Of a stretch of DNA of 64,000 nt, positions 25,652-34,803 are shown piece after piece. The notes beneath the pieces were generated by a model. The model was not told the origin of the DNA and did not search any database. It was given only the letters and a program-made list of their open reading frames with translations. Within the stretch, counting starts at the first letter, position 1. Every line of letters starts with the position of its first letter. The translations under genes and the position numbers were made by a program. Source of the DNA: Thermophagus sp052400625 (GTDB lineage Bacteria > Bacteroidota > Bacteroidia > Bacteroidales > Marinilabiliaceae); the NCBI GenBank assembly GCA_052400625.1, contig JBQTGH010000016.1. The stretch is one strand, 5' to 3'.

Positions 25652-27712
25652 TTAATCATAGAAATTCCACGAAACCCCGAAACGGAGCCCTCCTGGGTTG
25701 ATAGGATAGCCGATTGTATGAAAATAATCATTATTTGGCCATCCTTGATTAATGTGACTATACTTCACAAAAATATTGGCTCGTTTCAGGTGAAAATTGG
25801 CAAACGGGTCAATAAGAGGATAGTTTCCTACTTTACGGTCTCTTTGAATAAAAAATTGTCCGGTGGCCGGCATATAATCTGGAGCATAATAGGCGGTATG
25901 ATAACGAAGGTCAAAACCTAGCTGAAAGAAGAGAACACCAAATAAAGTATTTTCATAATAATTGGAACTATAAACTGCAAAGTCAGGCAATGGAACCACC
26001 ATATCATTGGTCGTGGACTGATAGGCGATTTCATTTCTGCTGTGAAAATTCCATAACTCAAAATGCTTTTTGATCTTTATCTCAACCAAATTTAAAACTT
26101 CGTTGGTCTGTTCTGGCATTGCCTCCTCGTTCCAAAAGATATAGTCATTTACCAGACGGACCTCCCCGGTTAACTGTAAACGACGGGTGGGAATATTTAT
26201 TCCACCTCTTAATTTAACTGTTTTTTCCGGATCAAAATTATTTTCCCATTCAAAATGATTGGAGTAATAATGCTCGGTAAAAAAATCAGGGGAAGACAAG
26301 AAAATACCTCCTCGCGCAAATAAACCGGCCGTATCTTTACCTATCCGAAAGCGACTGTCAAAGCCACCGGTAATTTCACTATCACCTGCTTTATACCCCT
26401 GAAACCAAACTTTTAACCCTGCATCGTAAAAAAAGTTTTGCCCCTGATTCTTAAACAGCTGACCGCCAAATGCCGATGCTGTTAGATGTTCACTCTCCAT
26501 CGAATAAATCACTTCATCACTCTCCTCCTCAATTTCGGAAGGTGCAGGCCATTTTAAATTTTCTGATTCATTAACTAAAAACACTCGCATCCCAAAATGC
26601 AAAAAGGGATTGGCCTCTTCATTAAATTGCAGTTGCAAAATATTTCTTATCGTAGTAAAATAGACAGAATCTCTGGTTTGTGCATCGTCAATCAATTTAT
26701 TCTGATAGAATCCCTCACCACTCTCAGGATCTGCTCCCATATCTGATAAGTCATCAATATGATAGGTGCGTCTATACCGGTCTAATTCAAAGGTATGCCC
26801 CAATGTCGCCAGTGGTGCAGCATCTCTAACTGAATCTTTGCCAGCAACCATTACCTCTCCAATACTCAATTTCTGATTTACAAAGACTTTGTAATTATCA
26901 ATACGGGATGTTGCATCCATAAAATTAACCGGAATATTTTCTGGCTGCCCATAATCATAAACACTTGGGTTAAAGATCGCATCATCATCTATTAATCCTC
27001 CGTTTTCAAACTGATCAGTTTTGCCATAAAAAAACGAACCGTGAATAGAATACTTCACGCCTGAATAAGATGAGAAAAACCGGAACAAACGATTTTCAAC
27101 GGTCTGAGATTGGTACTTTCCCACTGATGATATCAACCGATAATTAAACCCAAGATTCCATCGTTTATTAACATTTTGTGTAAAAAGTACGCCTACATGT
27201 TCTTCACTTCTTCTTTTGGGGCCATTGTATTGATAATAGAGATTCGTATAAGGTGTCCTAGTATTGAAATAGACCCATTCTTCCGGTTTGGTGAGCCAAT
27301 AATCAAGGTTGCGAGAAAAAAGAAATGTATGGTACACTGGAATACCTTCAACCAACATGGATTTGGCCGGTGCTCCCATGTTCCCCGTTGTTACATTAAC
27401 TATCGACCGTTGATCGATAGGATTGTAAATCTGAAACCCTGTAGACAATGTATCGACAGCTATCGTATCGGAACGGCTGTAGTCATCCACCAAACGCCAG
27501 TTTTTCACCTCTCTCGGAATAAGAGGCTGTTGAGAACCACTCTCCGGATCTTGCGTCTGTTCAGCATTTCCATTTCCCACAGCTGAAGCACCAGTTTGAA
27601 AAGGACTCTGCCGTCCACTTTCAACACTCTGACCGTTCAATTGACGCAACTGCCCTGATACCAGACCTGGAATAACAATCAAAAAAATATTTATCAATGC
27701 AATTATTTTCAT
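25652..27712 (-). CDS. putative porin, outer-membrane beta-barrel
   Basis: The 686-residue protein begins with a signal peptide (about 1-20, GLVSGQ). A Gln/Ser-rich low-complexity linker follows (about 21-65), then a long beta-strand-rich region typical of the Bacteroidota putative porin family (PF14121-like). That region has many alternating aromatic residues and Tyr/Asn turns, and ends GLRFGVSWNFYD. Function and substrate are unknown; homologues are abundant outer-membrane proteins. A consensus promoter on the reverse strand ends only 5 nt before the ATG, implying a leaderless or nearly leaderless transcript. It is divergent from fkp and precedes mltF. Confidence 0.8.
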   Translation of the reverse strand: MKIIALINIFLIVIPGLVSGQLRQLNGQSVESGRQSPFQTGASAVGNGNAEQTQDPESGSQQPLIPREVKNWRLVDDYSRSDTIAVDTLSTGFQIYNPIDQRSIVNVTTGNMGAPAKSMLVEGIPVYHTFLFSRNLDYWLTKPEEWVYFNTRTPYTNLYYQYNGPKRRSEEHVGVLFTQNVNKRWNLGFNYRLISSVGKYQSQTVENRLFRFFSSYSGVKYSIHGSFFYGKTDQFENGGLIDDDAIFNPSVYDYGQPENIPVNFMDATSRIDNYKVFVNQKLSIGEVMVAGKDSVRDAAPLATLGHTFELDRYRRTYHIDDLSDMGADPESGEGFYQNKLIDDAQTRDSVYFTTIRNILQLQFNEEANPFLHFGMRVFLVNESENLKWPAPSEIEEESDEVIYSMESEHLTASAFGGQLFKNQGQNFFYDAGLKVWFQGYKAGDSEITGGFDSRFRIGKDTAGLFARGGIFLSSPDFFTEHYYSNHFEWENNFDPEKTVKLRGGINIPTRRLQLTGEVRLVNDYIFWNEEAMPEQTNEVLNLVEIKIKKHFELWNFHSRNEIAYQSTTNDMVVPLPDFAVYSSNYYENTLFGVLFFQLGFDLRYHTAYYAPDYMPATGQFFIQRDRKVGNYPLIDPFANFHLKRANIFVKYSHINQGWPNNDYFHTIGYPINPGGLRFGVSWNFYD

Positions 27713-27717
27713 CCGCG

Positions 27718-27725
27718 CAAAGATA
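27718..27725 (-). promoter_or_regulatory. -7 promoter element of the putative porin
   Basis: Reverse-strand TATCTTTG ends 5 nt before the ATG (27712). If used, transcription starts at or next to the start codon. Confidence 0.5.
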
Positions 27726-27765
27726 TTGAAAAATAATATGTGCTATGCATCTAAAAAAACAACTT

Positions 27766-27773
27766 TATCTTTG
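27766..27773 (+). promoter_or_regulatory. -7 promoter element of fkp
   Basis: TATCTTTG, a full match, lies 30 nt before the fkp ATG in the 91-bp spacer shared with the divergent porin promoter. Confidence 0.65.
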
Positions 27774-27803
27774 TAAATCAAACTAGGCTAAATTTCTTTT
27801 GTT

Positions 27804-30668
27804 ATGCAATTGTTGCTTTCGCTTCCTGAAAATCTTGTCTCTTCATTCAACTTTATCTATTCAGCCCCCGATCATGCTGTATTTGCATCGAGTGATCCTT
27901 CCGGTAAAAAAGTGGGATCAGGGGGAGGCACTGCCTGGCTTCTGTCACAACATTTTTCCCAACAAAATATTCCTGAATTTAGTCAATACCTTAAATCAAA
28001 CAAAAAAATCATCATCCATGCAGGAGGACAAAGTCGAAGACTTCCAGCTTATGCGCCACTGGGTAAAATTATGACACCCATTCCTATTTTCAGATGGAGC
28101 CGTGGACAACAAATCAACCAAACATTATTAGATCTTCAACTACCGCTTTATGTGCGAATGATGGAATTATCCTCACCCGCTACCAACACACTGATTGCAA
28201 GTGGAGATATTTTATTACAATACAGCAAACTTCCTGCCGAACTTCCGAATGCAGATATTATTTGTCTTGGAATTTGGGTCGACCCACATTTGGCCGCACG
28301 GCACGGTGTTTTTTTCACACCTAAAAACAATCCCGCACAGCTCGACTTCATGCTTCAAAAACCTTCACATCAAGAGATTGAAAAACTCTCGACGTCTCAT
28401 CTTTTTTTAATGGATGTTGGAATTTGGTTGTTAAGTGACAAGGCCATAAAAATACTAATGCAAAAATGCGAATGGGAAAAGAATAGATTTAAAAACGAAA
28501 CCCCGTCCTTCTATGACCTTTATGGATCTTTCGGGACATGCCTAGGACAATCCCCCTCGGCTTACGATGATCTCATCAGCAAACTTTCCGTCGCCATTGT
28601 TCCGATTGAAAATGGCGAATTTTATCATTTTGGAACCAGCGAAGAACTCATTACTTCTACCGAAAAGATTCAAAATGTCGTAAAAGATAGGAGAAACATT
28701 TGGCACAACAGAGTAAAACCTCATCCTTCTCTCTTTGTTCAAAATGCGCAAACTCAAGTACAGTGGACTTCGGCCCACCACAATATCTGGATCGAAAACA
28801 GCAACATTCCTGAATCTTGGAAGTTAAGCCATCATCATGTCATTACCGGCATTCCAAAAAACAACTGGAAATTAGACCTCAAACCAGGTTTTTGCTTGGA
28901 CATCATTCCGGTTAGTGAAGATCTTTTATGCTTTCGACCATATCATATTATGGATACATTCTCAGGAAATGCCGGAAGCAAAAACACAAAGTGGTTGGAT
29001 ACCCCGTTGAGTGAATGGCTTCAAAATCACCACTTAAATTTTGAAAAAGCAAACCTTGATCCTAATGAAGATATTCAAAACACCTGTTTATTCCCACTCA
29101 TACATCGCGAAAAGCTAAGTGAAGGCCTTATAAATTGGATACTATCCGAAAAACCAGTATTCAATCCCAGTCTGGAAAATCAATGGCTTTCATCACCTCG
29201 TTTATCGGCCTCCGGCATCAGTCAAAAAGCAAATATTTCCAGACTAGTTCAGCAAAGAGAAGGCTTAAAAAAGGAGAATCTACTTGCACTTGCAAAAAAT
29301 TATAAGCACAGCGTCTTTTACCAGGCTGATCTAGCCAACATCGCATTGGAATTTGCGAAACACCAACTCGAAGTTCCTAGCCTTTTGCCCGCAAATGAAG
29401 CGTCTGATTTCAGATTCCGAAATTTGATTCTTCGATCCGAGATAAACAGACATCTGGGTCGGGATGAAAAAAAAGATGAAGCAATGGCTTTCTCGCTCCT
29501 TCAGAATTCCATTATCAACACTGTTGAATGCAAAGAAATTCCCCATTTGAATGTGTATCCGGATCAAATCGTGTGGGGGCGTAGTCCTGCACGCCTTGAT
29601 TTGGCGGGAGGTTGGAGCGACACCCCCCCCTACTGCATCCAGTCGGGAGGCAAAGTGCTCAACATGGCCGTTGACCTCAACGGGCAACCTCCCTTGCAAA
29701 TATTCATTCGATTATCCCAAACACCTCAAATAATATTACGTTCTATCGACAACGGAGTCACCGAAACCATCACCACATTTCAGGACCTGAACTTTAAAGA
29801 CTGTGTGGGATCTGCTTTTGCCATTCCTCGTGCAGCACTTTGTCTGGCAGGTTTCCACCCCGATTTTTCCGGGGTCAAATACGATTCTTTAGAAGAACAA
29901 TTAAAAGATTTTGGAGGTGGCATAGATATTTCGTTTCTGGCGGCCATCCCCAAAGGTTCCGGACTGGGAACAAGTTCAATTCTAGCAGCCACAATTCTTG
30001 GTACATTAGCCGATTTCTGTGACCTTCACTGGGACCAACCTGCCATTGCCCACCGTACCCTCGTTTTGGAACAAATGCTCACGACTGGAGGCGGATGGCA
30101 AGACCAATATGGAGGTATTATGCCTGGAATAAAACTCTTGGATACCCCTCCCGGCACCCAACAACAAATTAGCATACGCTGGCTTCCCGATCTGCTTTTC
30201 ACCAATACCCCCTATAGACAAAATTGGCTACTTTATTACACCGGAATAACCAGAGTTGCTAAAAACATATTACAGGAAATTGTCCGGGGAATGTTTCTCA
30301 ACCAAGGTTCACGTCTTAGGATCATCGATGCCATTAAGGAACATGCTGCAGAAACTTACGATGCCATTCAACAATGCGATTATGAGAAAACGGCAAAAAT
30401 GATACTTCGTTCCTGGGAATTAAACAAGGCCCTAGACCCAGGAACCACCAGTCCGGAAATTGACGCAATTATTTCGAAAATAAAGGATCTGGCCCTAGGA
30501 TATAAATTACTTGGTGCAGGTGGCGGAGGCTACCTGCTTATTGCCGCCAAAGATGAAACAGCTGCAGCTCGCATCAGGGAATCTCTGTCTAAAGAGCCAC
30601 CAAACTCAAAAGCTCGTTTTGTGGAAATGTCACTCAACAACAATGGCCTCGAAATTTCAAGATCATAA
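27804..30668 (+). CDS. fkp: bifunctional L-fucokinase/L-fucose-1-phosphate guanylyltransferase
   Basis: Fkp converts free L-fucose to GDP-L-fucose for capsule and glycoprotein fucosylation, as established in Bacteroides fragilis. The 954-residue protein matches Fkp in length and domain order. The N-terminal pyrophosphorylase has GSGGGTAWLL (about 37-46) and HAGGQSRRLPAYAPLGK. A left-handed-helix-like middle follows. The C-terminal GHMP kinase has ARLDLAGGWSDTPP (about 594-607), PKGSGLGTSS (about 715) and LLGAGGGGY near the end. All motifs are intact. No fucosyltransferase or fucose importer is adjacent. The ATG at 27804 follows a consensus promoter. Confidence 0.95.
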   Translation: MQLLLSLPENLVSSFNFIYSAPDHAVFASSDPSGKKVGSGGGTAWLLSQHFSQQNIPEFSQYLKSNKKIIIHAGGQSRRLPAYAPLGKIMTPIPIFRWSRGQQINQTLLDLQLPLYVRMMELSSPATNTLIASGDILLQYSKLPAELPNADIICLGIWVDPHLAARHGVFFTPKNNPAQLDFMLQKPSHQEIEKLSTSHLFLMDVGIWLLSDKAIKILMQKCEWEKNRFKNETPSFYDLYGSFGTCLGQSPSAYDDLISKLSVAIVPIENGEFYHFGTSEELITSTEKIQNVVKDRRNIWHNRVKPHPSLFVQNAQTQVQWTSAHHNIWIENSNIPESWKLSHHHVITGIPKNNWKLDLKPGFCLDIIPVSEDLLCFRPYHIMDTFSGNAGSKNTKWLDTPLSEWLQNHHLNFEKANLDPNEDIQNTCLFPLIHREKLSEGLINWILSEKPVFNPSLENQWLSSPRLSASGISQKANISRLVQQREGLKKENLLALAKNYKHSVFYQADLANIALEFAKHQLEVPSLLPANEASDFRFRNLILRSEINRHLGRDEKKDEAMAFSLLQNSIINTVECKEIPHLNVYPDQIVWGRSPARLDLAGGWSDTPPYCIQSGGKVLNMAVDLNGQPPLQIFIRLSQTPQIILRSIDNGVTETITTFQDLNFKDCVGSAFAIPRAALCLAGFHPDFSGVKYDSLEEQLKDFGGGIDISFLAAIPKGSGLGTSSILAATILGTLADFCDLHWDQPAIAHRTLVLEQMLTTGGGWQDQYGGIMPGIKLLDTPPGTQQQISIRWLPDLLFTNTPYRQNWLLYYTGITRVAKNILQEIVRGMFLNQGSRLRIIDAIKEHAAETYDAIQQCDYEKTAKMILRSWELNKALDPGTTSPEIDAIISKIKDLALGYKLLGAGGGGYLLIAAKDETAAARIRESLSKEPPNSKARFVEMSLNNNGLEISRS

Positions 30669-30764
30669 TCAGTCACGGGTAAACCCCGGCCATAAATTTA
30701 TATGAAGCAAAGGTCCAAATACAAATTCAATCCTGGCAACAGATGATTTGTTTGCCACTTTTCC

Positions 30765-30772
30765 TACCTTTG
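30765..30772 (+). promoter_or_regulatory. -7 promoter element of folB
   Basis: TACCTTTG lies 11 nt before the ATG at 30784. It falls inside the frame that would extend folB to a TTG at 30748, so it supports the shorter start. Confidence 0.5.
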
Positions 30773-30783
30773 CCACAAAAAAT

Positions 30784-31152
30784 ATGGATACACAATTCCC
30801 AAATGGCATTATTGAACTGGAGGAAATGGAGTTTTATGCATACCACGGATGCTTCCGGGAAGAAAATGTTGTAGGAAATCGATTCATCGTCAATATTGCA
30901 ATAAAAACCGATATGGAGTTACCCATGAATAGTGACAAAATTGATGATGCCATTAATTATGTAAAAGTTTACAATTTGGTCCGTATAGAAATGCAGCGAA
31001 CCTCTAACCTGCTTGAACATGTCACCTCTCGCATTCTAAATGCTCTGTACCGAAATTTTCCTCAAATTCTATGGGCCAGGGTAAAAGTATCAAAAATGAA
31101 TCCACCCATGGGAGGACAAATGGAAAAGGTGAGTGTTACACTTGAAAGGTAA
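30784..31152 (+). CDS. folB: dihydroneopterin aldolase
   Basis: FolB cleaves 7,8-dihydroneopterin to the hydroxymethyl-dihydropterin used in folate synthesis. From the ATG at 30784 the protein has 122 residues, the normal length. It shows the family pattern: MEFYAYHGCFREE near the N-terminus, DDAINYVKVYNLV in the middle, and NLLEHVTSRILNAL. The C-terminal Lys-rich strand contains KVSKMNPPMGG. It stands alone between fkp and tRNA-Cys; no other folate gene is in the window. Confidence 0.93.
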   Translation: MDTQFPNGIIELEEMEFYAYHGCFREENVVGNRFIVNIAIKTDMELPMNSDKIDDAINYVKVYNLVRIEMQRTSNLLEHVTSRILNALYRNFPQILWARVKVSKMNPPMGGQMEKVSVTLER

Positions 31153-31297
31153 GCTCTTCGCTGTTTACCTTTGAATCTTAAGGTCTATGGGCATTTAAGC
31201 CAATTTTCCTCAAACTAGAAACATCAGGAATCAGCCAATGAAAAATCTTATCGAAGGGGGTAAACAATCGATTTATTCTACCTAATCTCGATTCGGT

Positions 31298-31343
31298 CGT
31301 TTGCCTGCAGTCGACTCATTCGTTTGCCTGCAGTCGACTCATT
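31298..31343. repeat. perfect 23-bp tandem duplication
   Basis: Two identical 23-bp units abut exactly (31298-31320 and 31321-31343), each containing GCCTGCAGTCGACTC. A short degenerate third start (CGCTTACC) follows. The core carries adjacent CTGCAG and GTCGAC sites and resembles a common cloning polylinker with one base missing; this may be chance. Confidence 0.8.
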
Positions 31344-31500
31344 CGCTTACCCAGAAACTATTTAATAACCAATCCTCGGCAATAGACACATTATTATTTA
31401 GACGGAATAGAACTGCCTCCCGGCATCATTTCCATTCCTGTAATAACCATTCACTAGCACCAAACTAATTGCAACCGATAGTAAAGAAATATTTTTCTTT

Positions 31501-31532
31501 TTTGGGAAAATAGAAATATATCTCTATTTTTG
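31501..31532 (+). promoter_or_regulatory. promoter of tRNA-Cys
   Basis: TTTG (31501-31504), a 20-nt spacer and TATTTTTG (31525-31532) form a complete Bacteroidota promoter, the same arrangement as the rrn promoter at the left edge. It lies 39 nt before the tRNA. Confidence 0.8.
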
Positions 31533-31571
31533 CCACCGCAAATTTTAACAGCTAAGCATTTCACTCAAATT

Positions 31572-31642
31572 GGTCGGTTGGCCGAGTGGCTAGGCAGCGG
31601 TCTGCAAAACCGCGTACGGCGGTTCGAATCCGCCACCGACCT
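31572..31642 (+). tRNA. tRNA-Cys (anticodon GCA)
   Basis: The 71-nt cloverleaf has acceptor arms GGTCGGT (31572-31578) and ACCGACC (31635-31641) with discriminator T, as expected for tRNA-Cys. The anticodon loop is CTGCAAA, giving GCA, and the T arm is GCGGTTCGAATCCGC. CCA is not encoded. A terminator follows directly. Confidence 0.97.
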
Positions 31643-31643
31643 C

Positions 31644-31674
31644 AAAACCTCACATGCTATGTGAGGTTTTTTTT
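31644..31674 (+). terminator. intrinsic terminator after tRNA-Cys
   Basis: Stem AAAACCTCACAT (31644-31655) pairs with ATGTGAGGTTTT (31659-31670) around a GCT loop and runs into a T-tract. It starts 2 nt after the tRNA. Confidence 0.88.
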
Positions 31675-31707
31675 ATTATATTACAAACGCATTAACGGTC
31701 AACAAGA

Positions 31708-32034
31708 ATGAATTGGCTATTATTGATAATTGCCGGATTTTTTGAAGTAGCCTTTGCCTTCTGCCTAGGCAAAGCAAAAGAATCAACGGGCACAGAAATG
31801 CTTTTATGGTATGCCGGATTTATCATTGCTTTATCCATAAGCATGGCCCTTCTGATCAAAGCGACCCAAACCATTCCTATCGGAACAGCCTATGCCGTAT
31901 GGACAGGAATCGGTGCCGTTGGCACTGTGCTGGTGGGAATTTTGGTTTTCAAAGACCCCATTAACTTTCCCAGATTGTTTTTCCTGGCAACACTCATTGC
32001 ATCCATTATCGGACTAAAAATGGTATCCCATTAA
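31708..32034 (+). CDS. SMR-family exporter, SugE/Gdx-like
   Basis: The 108-residue, four-helix inner-membrane protein of the small multidrug resistance family has the conserved Glu in helix 1 (GFFEVAFAF, Glu13), ISMALLIKA in helix 2 and PIGTAYAVWTGIGAVG in helix 3. This last block is of the SugE/Gdx form, whose characterised members export guanidinium or small quaternary ammonium ions, rather than the EmrE form. It starts 33 bp after the tRNA terminator without a visible promoter. I see no guanidine riboswitch in that spacer. Substrate is inferred from the family. Confidence 0.9.
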   Translation: MNWLLLIIAGFFEVAFAFCLGKAKESTGTEMLLWYAGFIIALSISMALLIKATQTIPIGTAYAVWTGIGAVGTVLVGILVFKDPINFPRLFFLATLIASIIGLKMVSH

Positions 32035-32121
32035 AAAAACAAAAATCCGAATCGCATTTCAACACACTGCTCCCACCACAACAAAATCATCTTACCTATT
32101 TTAATAACGACCTAAAAGCGC

Positions 32122-32129
32122 TATTTTTG
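32122..32129 (+). promoter_or_regulatory. -7 promoter element of glnS
   Basis: TATTTTTG lies 90 nt before the glnS ATG. The resulting leader contains overlapping hairpins (32167-32186) and the 12-bp palindrome GTTTAATTAAAC (32187-32198). Confidence 0.5.
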
Positions 32130-32219
32130 TATTTTAGTTTAAAAAATTCCCGTGTTTTTACGATTAGGAATATCGGTTATTCCGATGTTTAATTAAACGA
32201 GGTTAAAGTTTTACCGCAT

Positions 32220-33935
32220 ATGAGCAAATCTGAAGAAGGAGCTACACCAGCCCCCAAAGGCAATTTTATTCATCAGGAAATAGAAAAAGACCTGCAAGAA
32301 GGAAAAAACGGAGGAGCAGTATTAACCAGATTTCCACCGGAGCCCAATGGCTACCTCCATATCGGGCATGCAAAATCCATTTGTCTAAATTTTGGCTTGG
32401 CTGAAAAATATAAGGGTGGGTGTAATCTGCGTTTTGATGACACCAACCCCACGAAGGAAGATGTGGAATATGTGGAGTCTATAAAAAAAGATGTTCAATG
32501 GTTAGGCTTTGAGTGGAACGGGGATGAACATTATGCATCCGACTATTTCGATCAACTTTTTGAGTGGGCGGTAATGCTCATAAAAAAAGGGAAAGCATAT
32601 GTCGATGATCAGAGTGCCGAAGAAATAGCGGCCCAAAAAGGAACCCCTACACAACCAGGTATCGAAAGTAAATTCCGGAACAGAAGTGTCGAAGAAAACC
32701 TGGACCTCTTTATGCGCATGAAAAATGGAGAATTTAAAGAAGGTGAAAAGGTCTTACGAGCAAAAATTGATATGGCCTCTCCCAACATGCACATGCGCGA
32801 CCCCATAATGTATCGCATTATTCATAAGAATCACCATCGTACCGGCGATAAATGGTGTATTTACCCAATGTACGATTTTACACACGGACAAAGTGACTTT
32901 ATAGAAGGTATTACACATTCCATCTGCACGCTTGAATTTGAAGTACATAGACCTCTTTACGAATGGTTCCTTGACCAAATTCTGGAAGGCGCACCTAAGC
33001 CGGAGAGACGTCCCCGTCAGATTGAATTTGCTCGGCTCAATCTAAATTATACGGTCATGAGCAAACGTCGACTTCTGGAATTGGTTGAAAAAGGCATTGT
33101 AAATGGATGGGATGATCCAAGAATGCCAACCATTTCAGGACTGCGTAGAAGAGGGTACACCCCGGAATCCATCCGTACCTTTGCCGAACGAGTGGGAGTA
33201 GCAAAACGGGATAACATCATTGACGTAGCTTTACTGGAGCACTGTATTCGTGAAGACTTGAATAAGCGGGCCCCAAGAGTGAATGCCGTTCTTGATCCGG
33301 TTAAACTTGTTTTAACCAATTATCCCGATGAAAAAGTGGAATGGATGGAAGCTGTCAATAATCCCGAAGATGAGACCCAGGGATCGCGTAAAATTCCTTT
33401 CACCAAGGAACTGTACATTGAACGCAACGATTTCATGGAAGATCCGCCCAAAAAGTTTTTTCGACTCGGCCCGGGAAGGGAAGTGCGTTTAAAAAATGGT
33501 TATATCATAAAGTGTGAAGATTACAAGAAGAACGAACAGGGAGAAATTGAAGAAATCTACTGTACTTATGATCCGGAAACCAGGAGCGGTATGCCCCAAA
33601 GCAACAGAAAAGTAAAAGGAACTTTGCACTGGGTAAGTGCCTCGCACAGCATACCAGCCGAAGTACGACTATATGATCGCTTGTTTCTGGACGAAGACCC
33701 GGCAGGACATAAAGACAGAGACTTTAAAGAATTTCTCAATCCTGATTCATTAAAAGTCCTTTCTAATTGCAGGGTAGAACCATCACTTAAGACTGCTCAG
33801 GAACTTGATTTCTTTCAGTTTCAACGATTGGGCTATTTTTGTGTAGATCCTGATTCTACACCGGAACGCCTCGTCTTTAACCGAACAGTTTCGCTCAAAG
33901 ACACTTGGGCAAAGATGAATAAACAAAAAAAATAA
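32220..33935 (+). CDS. glnS: glutamine-tRNA ligase
   Basis: GlnRS charges tRNA-Gln directly. The 571-residue protein has RFPPEPNGYLHIGHAKS (HIGH motif, about 38-54), FDDTNPTKEDVEYVESIK and VMSKRRLLELV (KMSKS variant, about 280). The GlnRS-type class I core and a C-terminal beta-barrel anticodon-binding region follow. Having GlnRS together with gltX in this window shows direct glutamine charging rather than reliance on the amidotransferase route alone. A strong bidirectional terminator follows. Confidence 0.96.
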   Translation: MSKSEEGATPAPKGNFIHQEIEKDLQEGKNGGAVLTRFPPEPNGYLHIGHAKSICLNFGLAEKYKGGCNLRFDDTNPTKEDVEYVESIKKDVQWLGFEWNGDEHYASDYFDQLFEWAVMLIKKGKAYVDDQSAEEIAAQKGTPTQPGIESKFRNRSVEENLDLFMRMKNGEFKEGEKVLRAKIDMASPNMHMRDPIMYRIIHKNHHRTGDKWCIYPMYDFTHGQSDFIEGITHSICTLEFEVHRPLYEWFLDQILEGAPKPERRPRQIEFARLNLNYTVMSKRRLLELVEKGIVNGWDDPRMPTISGLRRRGYTPESIRTFAERVGVAKRDNIIDVALLEHCIREDLNKRAPRVNAVLDPVKLVLTNYPDEKVEWMEAVNNPEDETQGSRKIPFTKELYIERNDFMEDPPKKFFRLGPGREVRLKNGYIIKCEDYKKNEQGEIEEIYCTYDPETRSGMPQSNRKVKGTLHWVSASHSIPAEVRLYDRLFLDEDPAGHKDRDFKEFLNPDSLKVLSNCRVEPSLKTAQELDFFQFQRLGYFCVDPDSTPERLVFNRTVSLKDTWAKMNKQKK

Positions 33936-33948
33936 TTTCTCAAAAACG

Positions 33949-33986
33949 AAAAAGAGCTGCCAAAAAACTTCAGGCAGCTCTTTTTT
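33949..33986. terminator. bidirectional terminator between glnS and the Kdo-kinase-like gene
   Basis: A stem AAAAAGAGCTGCC (33949-33961) pairs with GGCAGCTCTTTTT (33973-33985). A T-run follows on the forward strand and an A-run precedes on the left, so it can end glnS rightward and the convergent gene leftward. Confidence 0.88.
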
Positions 33987-34026
33987 TAATCCCTATACAT
34001 ACCTATTTATTCAAGAAGGTTGATAT

Positions 34027-34803
34027 CTATCCTTTATACTTTGGTTTTAACGAATGCAGTATCCGCTTAATCTGTTTCCGAAAAAAGGAATAAATTATCT
34101 GACTAATAATTAACAAAGAAGCAAACTTTGCCGGATCATTTTTCGATGCCAACGCATAGGCTTCAGCCATTATTGATAAAGGTACCGGTCGGTTCGTCAG
34201 CTTTTGCAAATTTCGAATTCCCTGACGTGGTGAAATCCGTTTTTTAAAAGTTATACGATTTAAATCGATCATTGAAAAAGTATAACAATTGTCATGATCC
34301 TTTATAACAAGGATATTCCCTGTACTTAGATCGCCATGCCAAATACCTGCCGGGTGTACCTTGGTAGCCATAAACCGGGAAAATTCGGTCAAAATTTCTT
34401 TGGCTTCATTATCTTCCCTTTTAATAACATCCGACATTAGAAAGTCGTAATTCTGCCAGAGAGATACATAATAGCTCTTTTCCAGAAGGCCCCATTTACC
34501 CTTTACCTCTACATATCCCAATGGCAATGGTGTATAAATTCCTTTCTTCAATAACAGCTTTGCGATATAATATGACCTCTCAGCCTTTGAAGCCCGGACC
34601 CAGGAATACATAAAACGATTGAACAGAGTGATTCTATTAAAAGATTTCACGCACACCACTTTGTCACCCAATGGAATAACCTTAATTTCGTTTCGATCCT
34701 GCTTTATGACATCTCCTTCTTTCCCAAAAATGGATGGTAGGTTTTCCAAAAAGTCTTTCAAATCAGTTGCTTCTGTATAGTATTTTATTCTTTGATCAAC
34801 CAT
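34027..34803 (-). CDS. lipopolysaccharide kinase-like protein (Kdo/WaaP family)
   Basis: The 258-residue protein has a small protein-kinase-like fold. IWHGDLSTGNILV (about 155-168) is the catalytic loop, and SMIDLNRITF is the metal-binding segment equivalent to DFG. The N-terminal half has a glycine-poor nucleotide lobe with KVVCVKSFN. This pattern matches the Kdo kinase/WaaP/InaA group that phosphorylates lipopolysaccharide core sugars. WaaA is encoded in the same window, which supports a role in lipid A-core modification. The acceptor sugar is not known. It is convergent with glnS and stands alone. Confidence 0.82.
   Translation of the reverse strand: MVDQRIKYYTEATDLKDFLENLPSIFGKEGDVIKQDRNEIKVIPLGDKVVCVKSFNRITLFNRFMYSWVRASKAERSYYIAKLLLKKGIYTPLPLGYVEVKGKWGLLEKSYYVSLWQNYDFLMSDVIKREDNEAKEILTEFSRFMATKVHPAGIWHGDLSTGNILVIKDHDNCYTFSMIDLNRITFKKRISPRQGIRNLQKLTNRPVPLSIMAEAYALASKNDPAKFASLLIISQIIYSFFRKQIKRILHSLKPKYKG

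Larger units (their letters stand above)
31153..31571. other. intergenic region folB to tRNA-Cys
   Basis: About 420 bp without a credible gene. It holds a perfect 23-bp tandem duplication (31298-31343) and the tRNA promoter (31501-31532). The remainder is AT-rich with nothing I recognise. Confidence 0.5.

Noticed and set aside
31643..31707. Guanidine riboswitch before the SMR exporter
   Set aside because: The spacer is only 65 nt, mostly the tRNA terminator, with no ykkC or mini-ykkC (paired ACGR hairpin) pattern.
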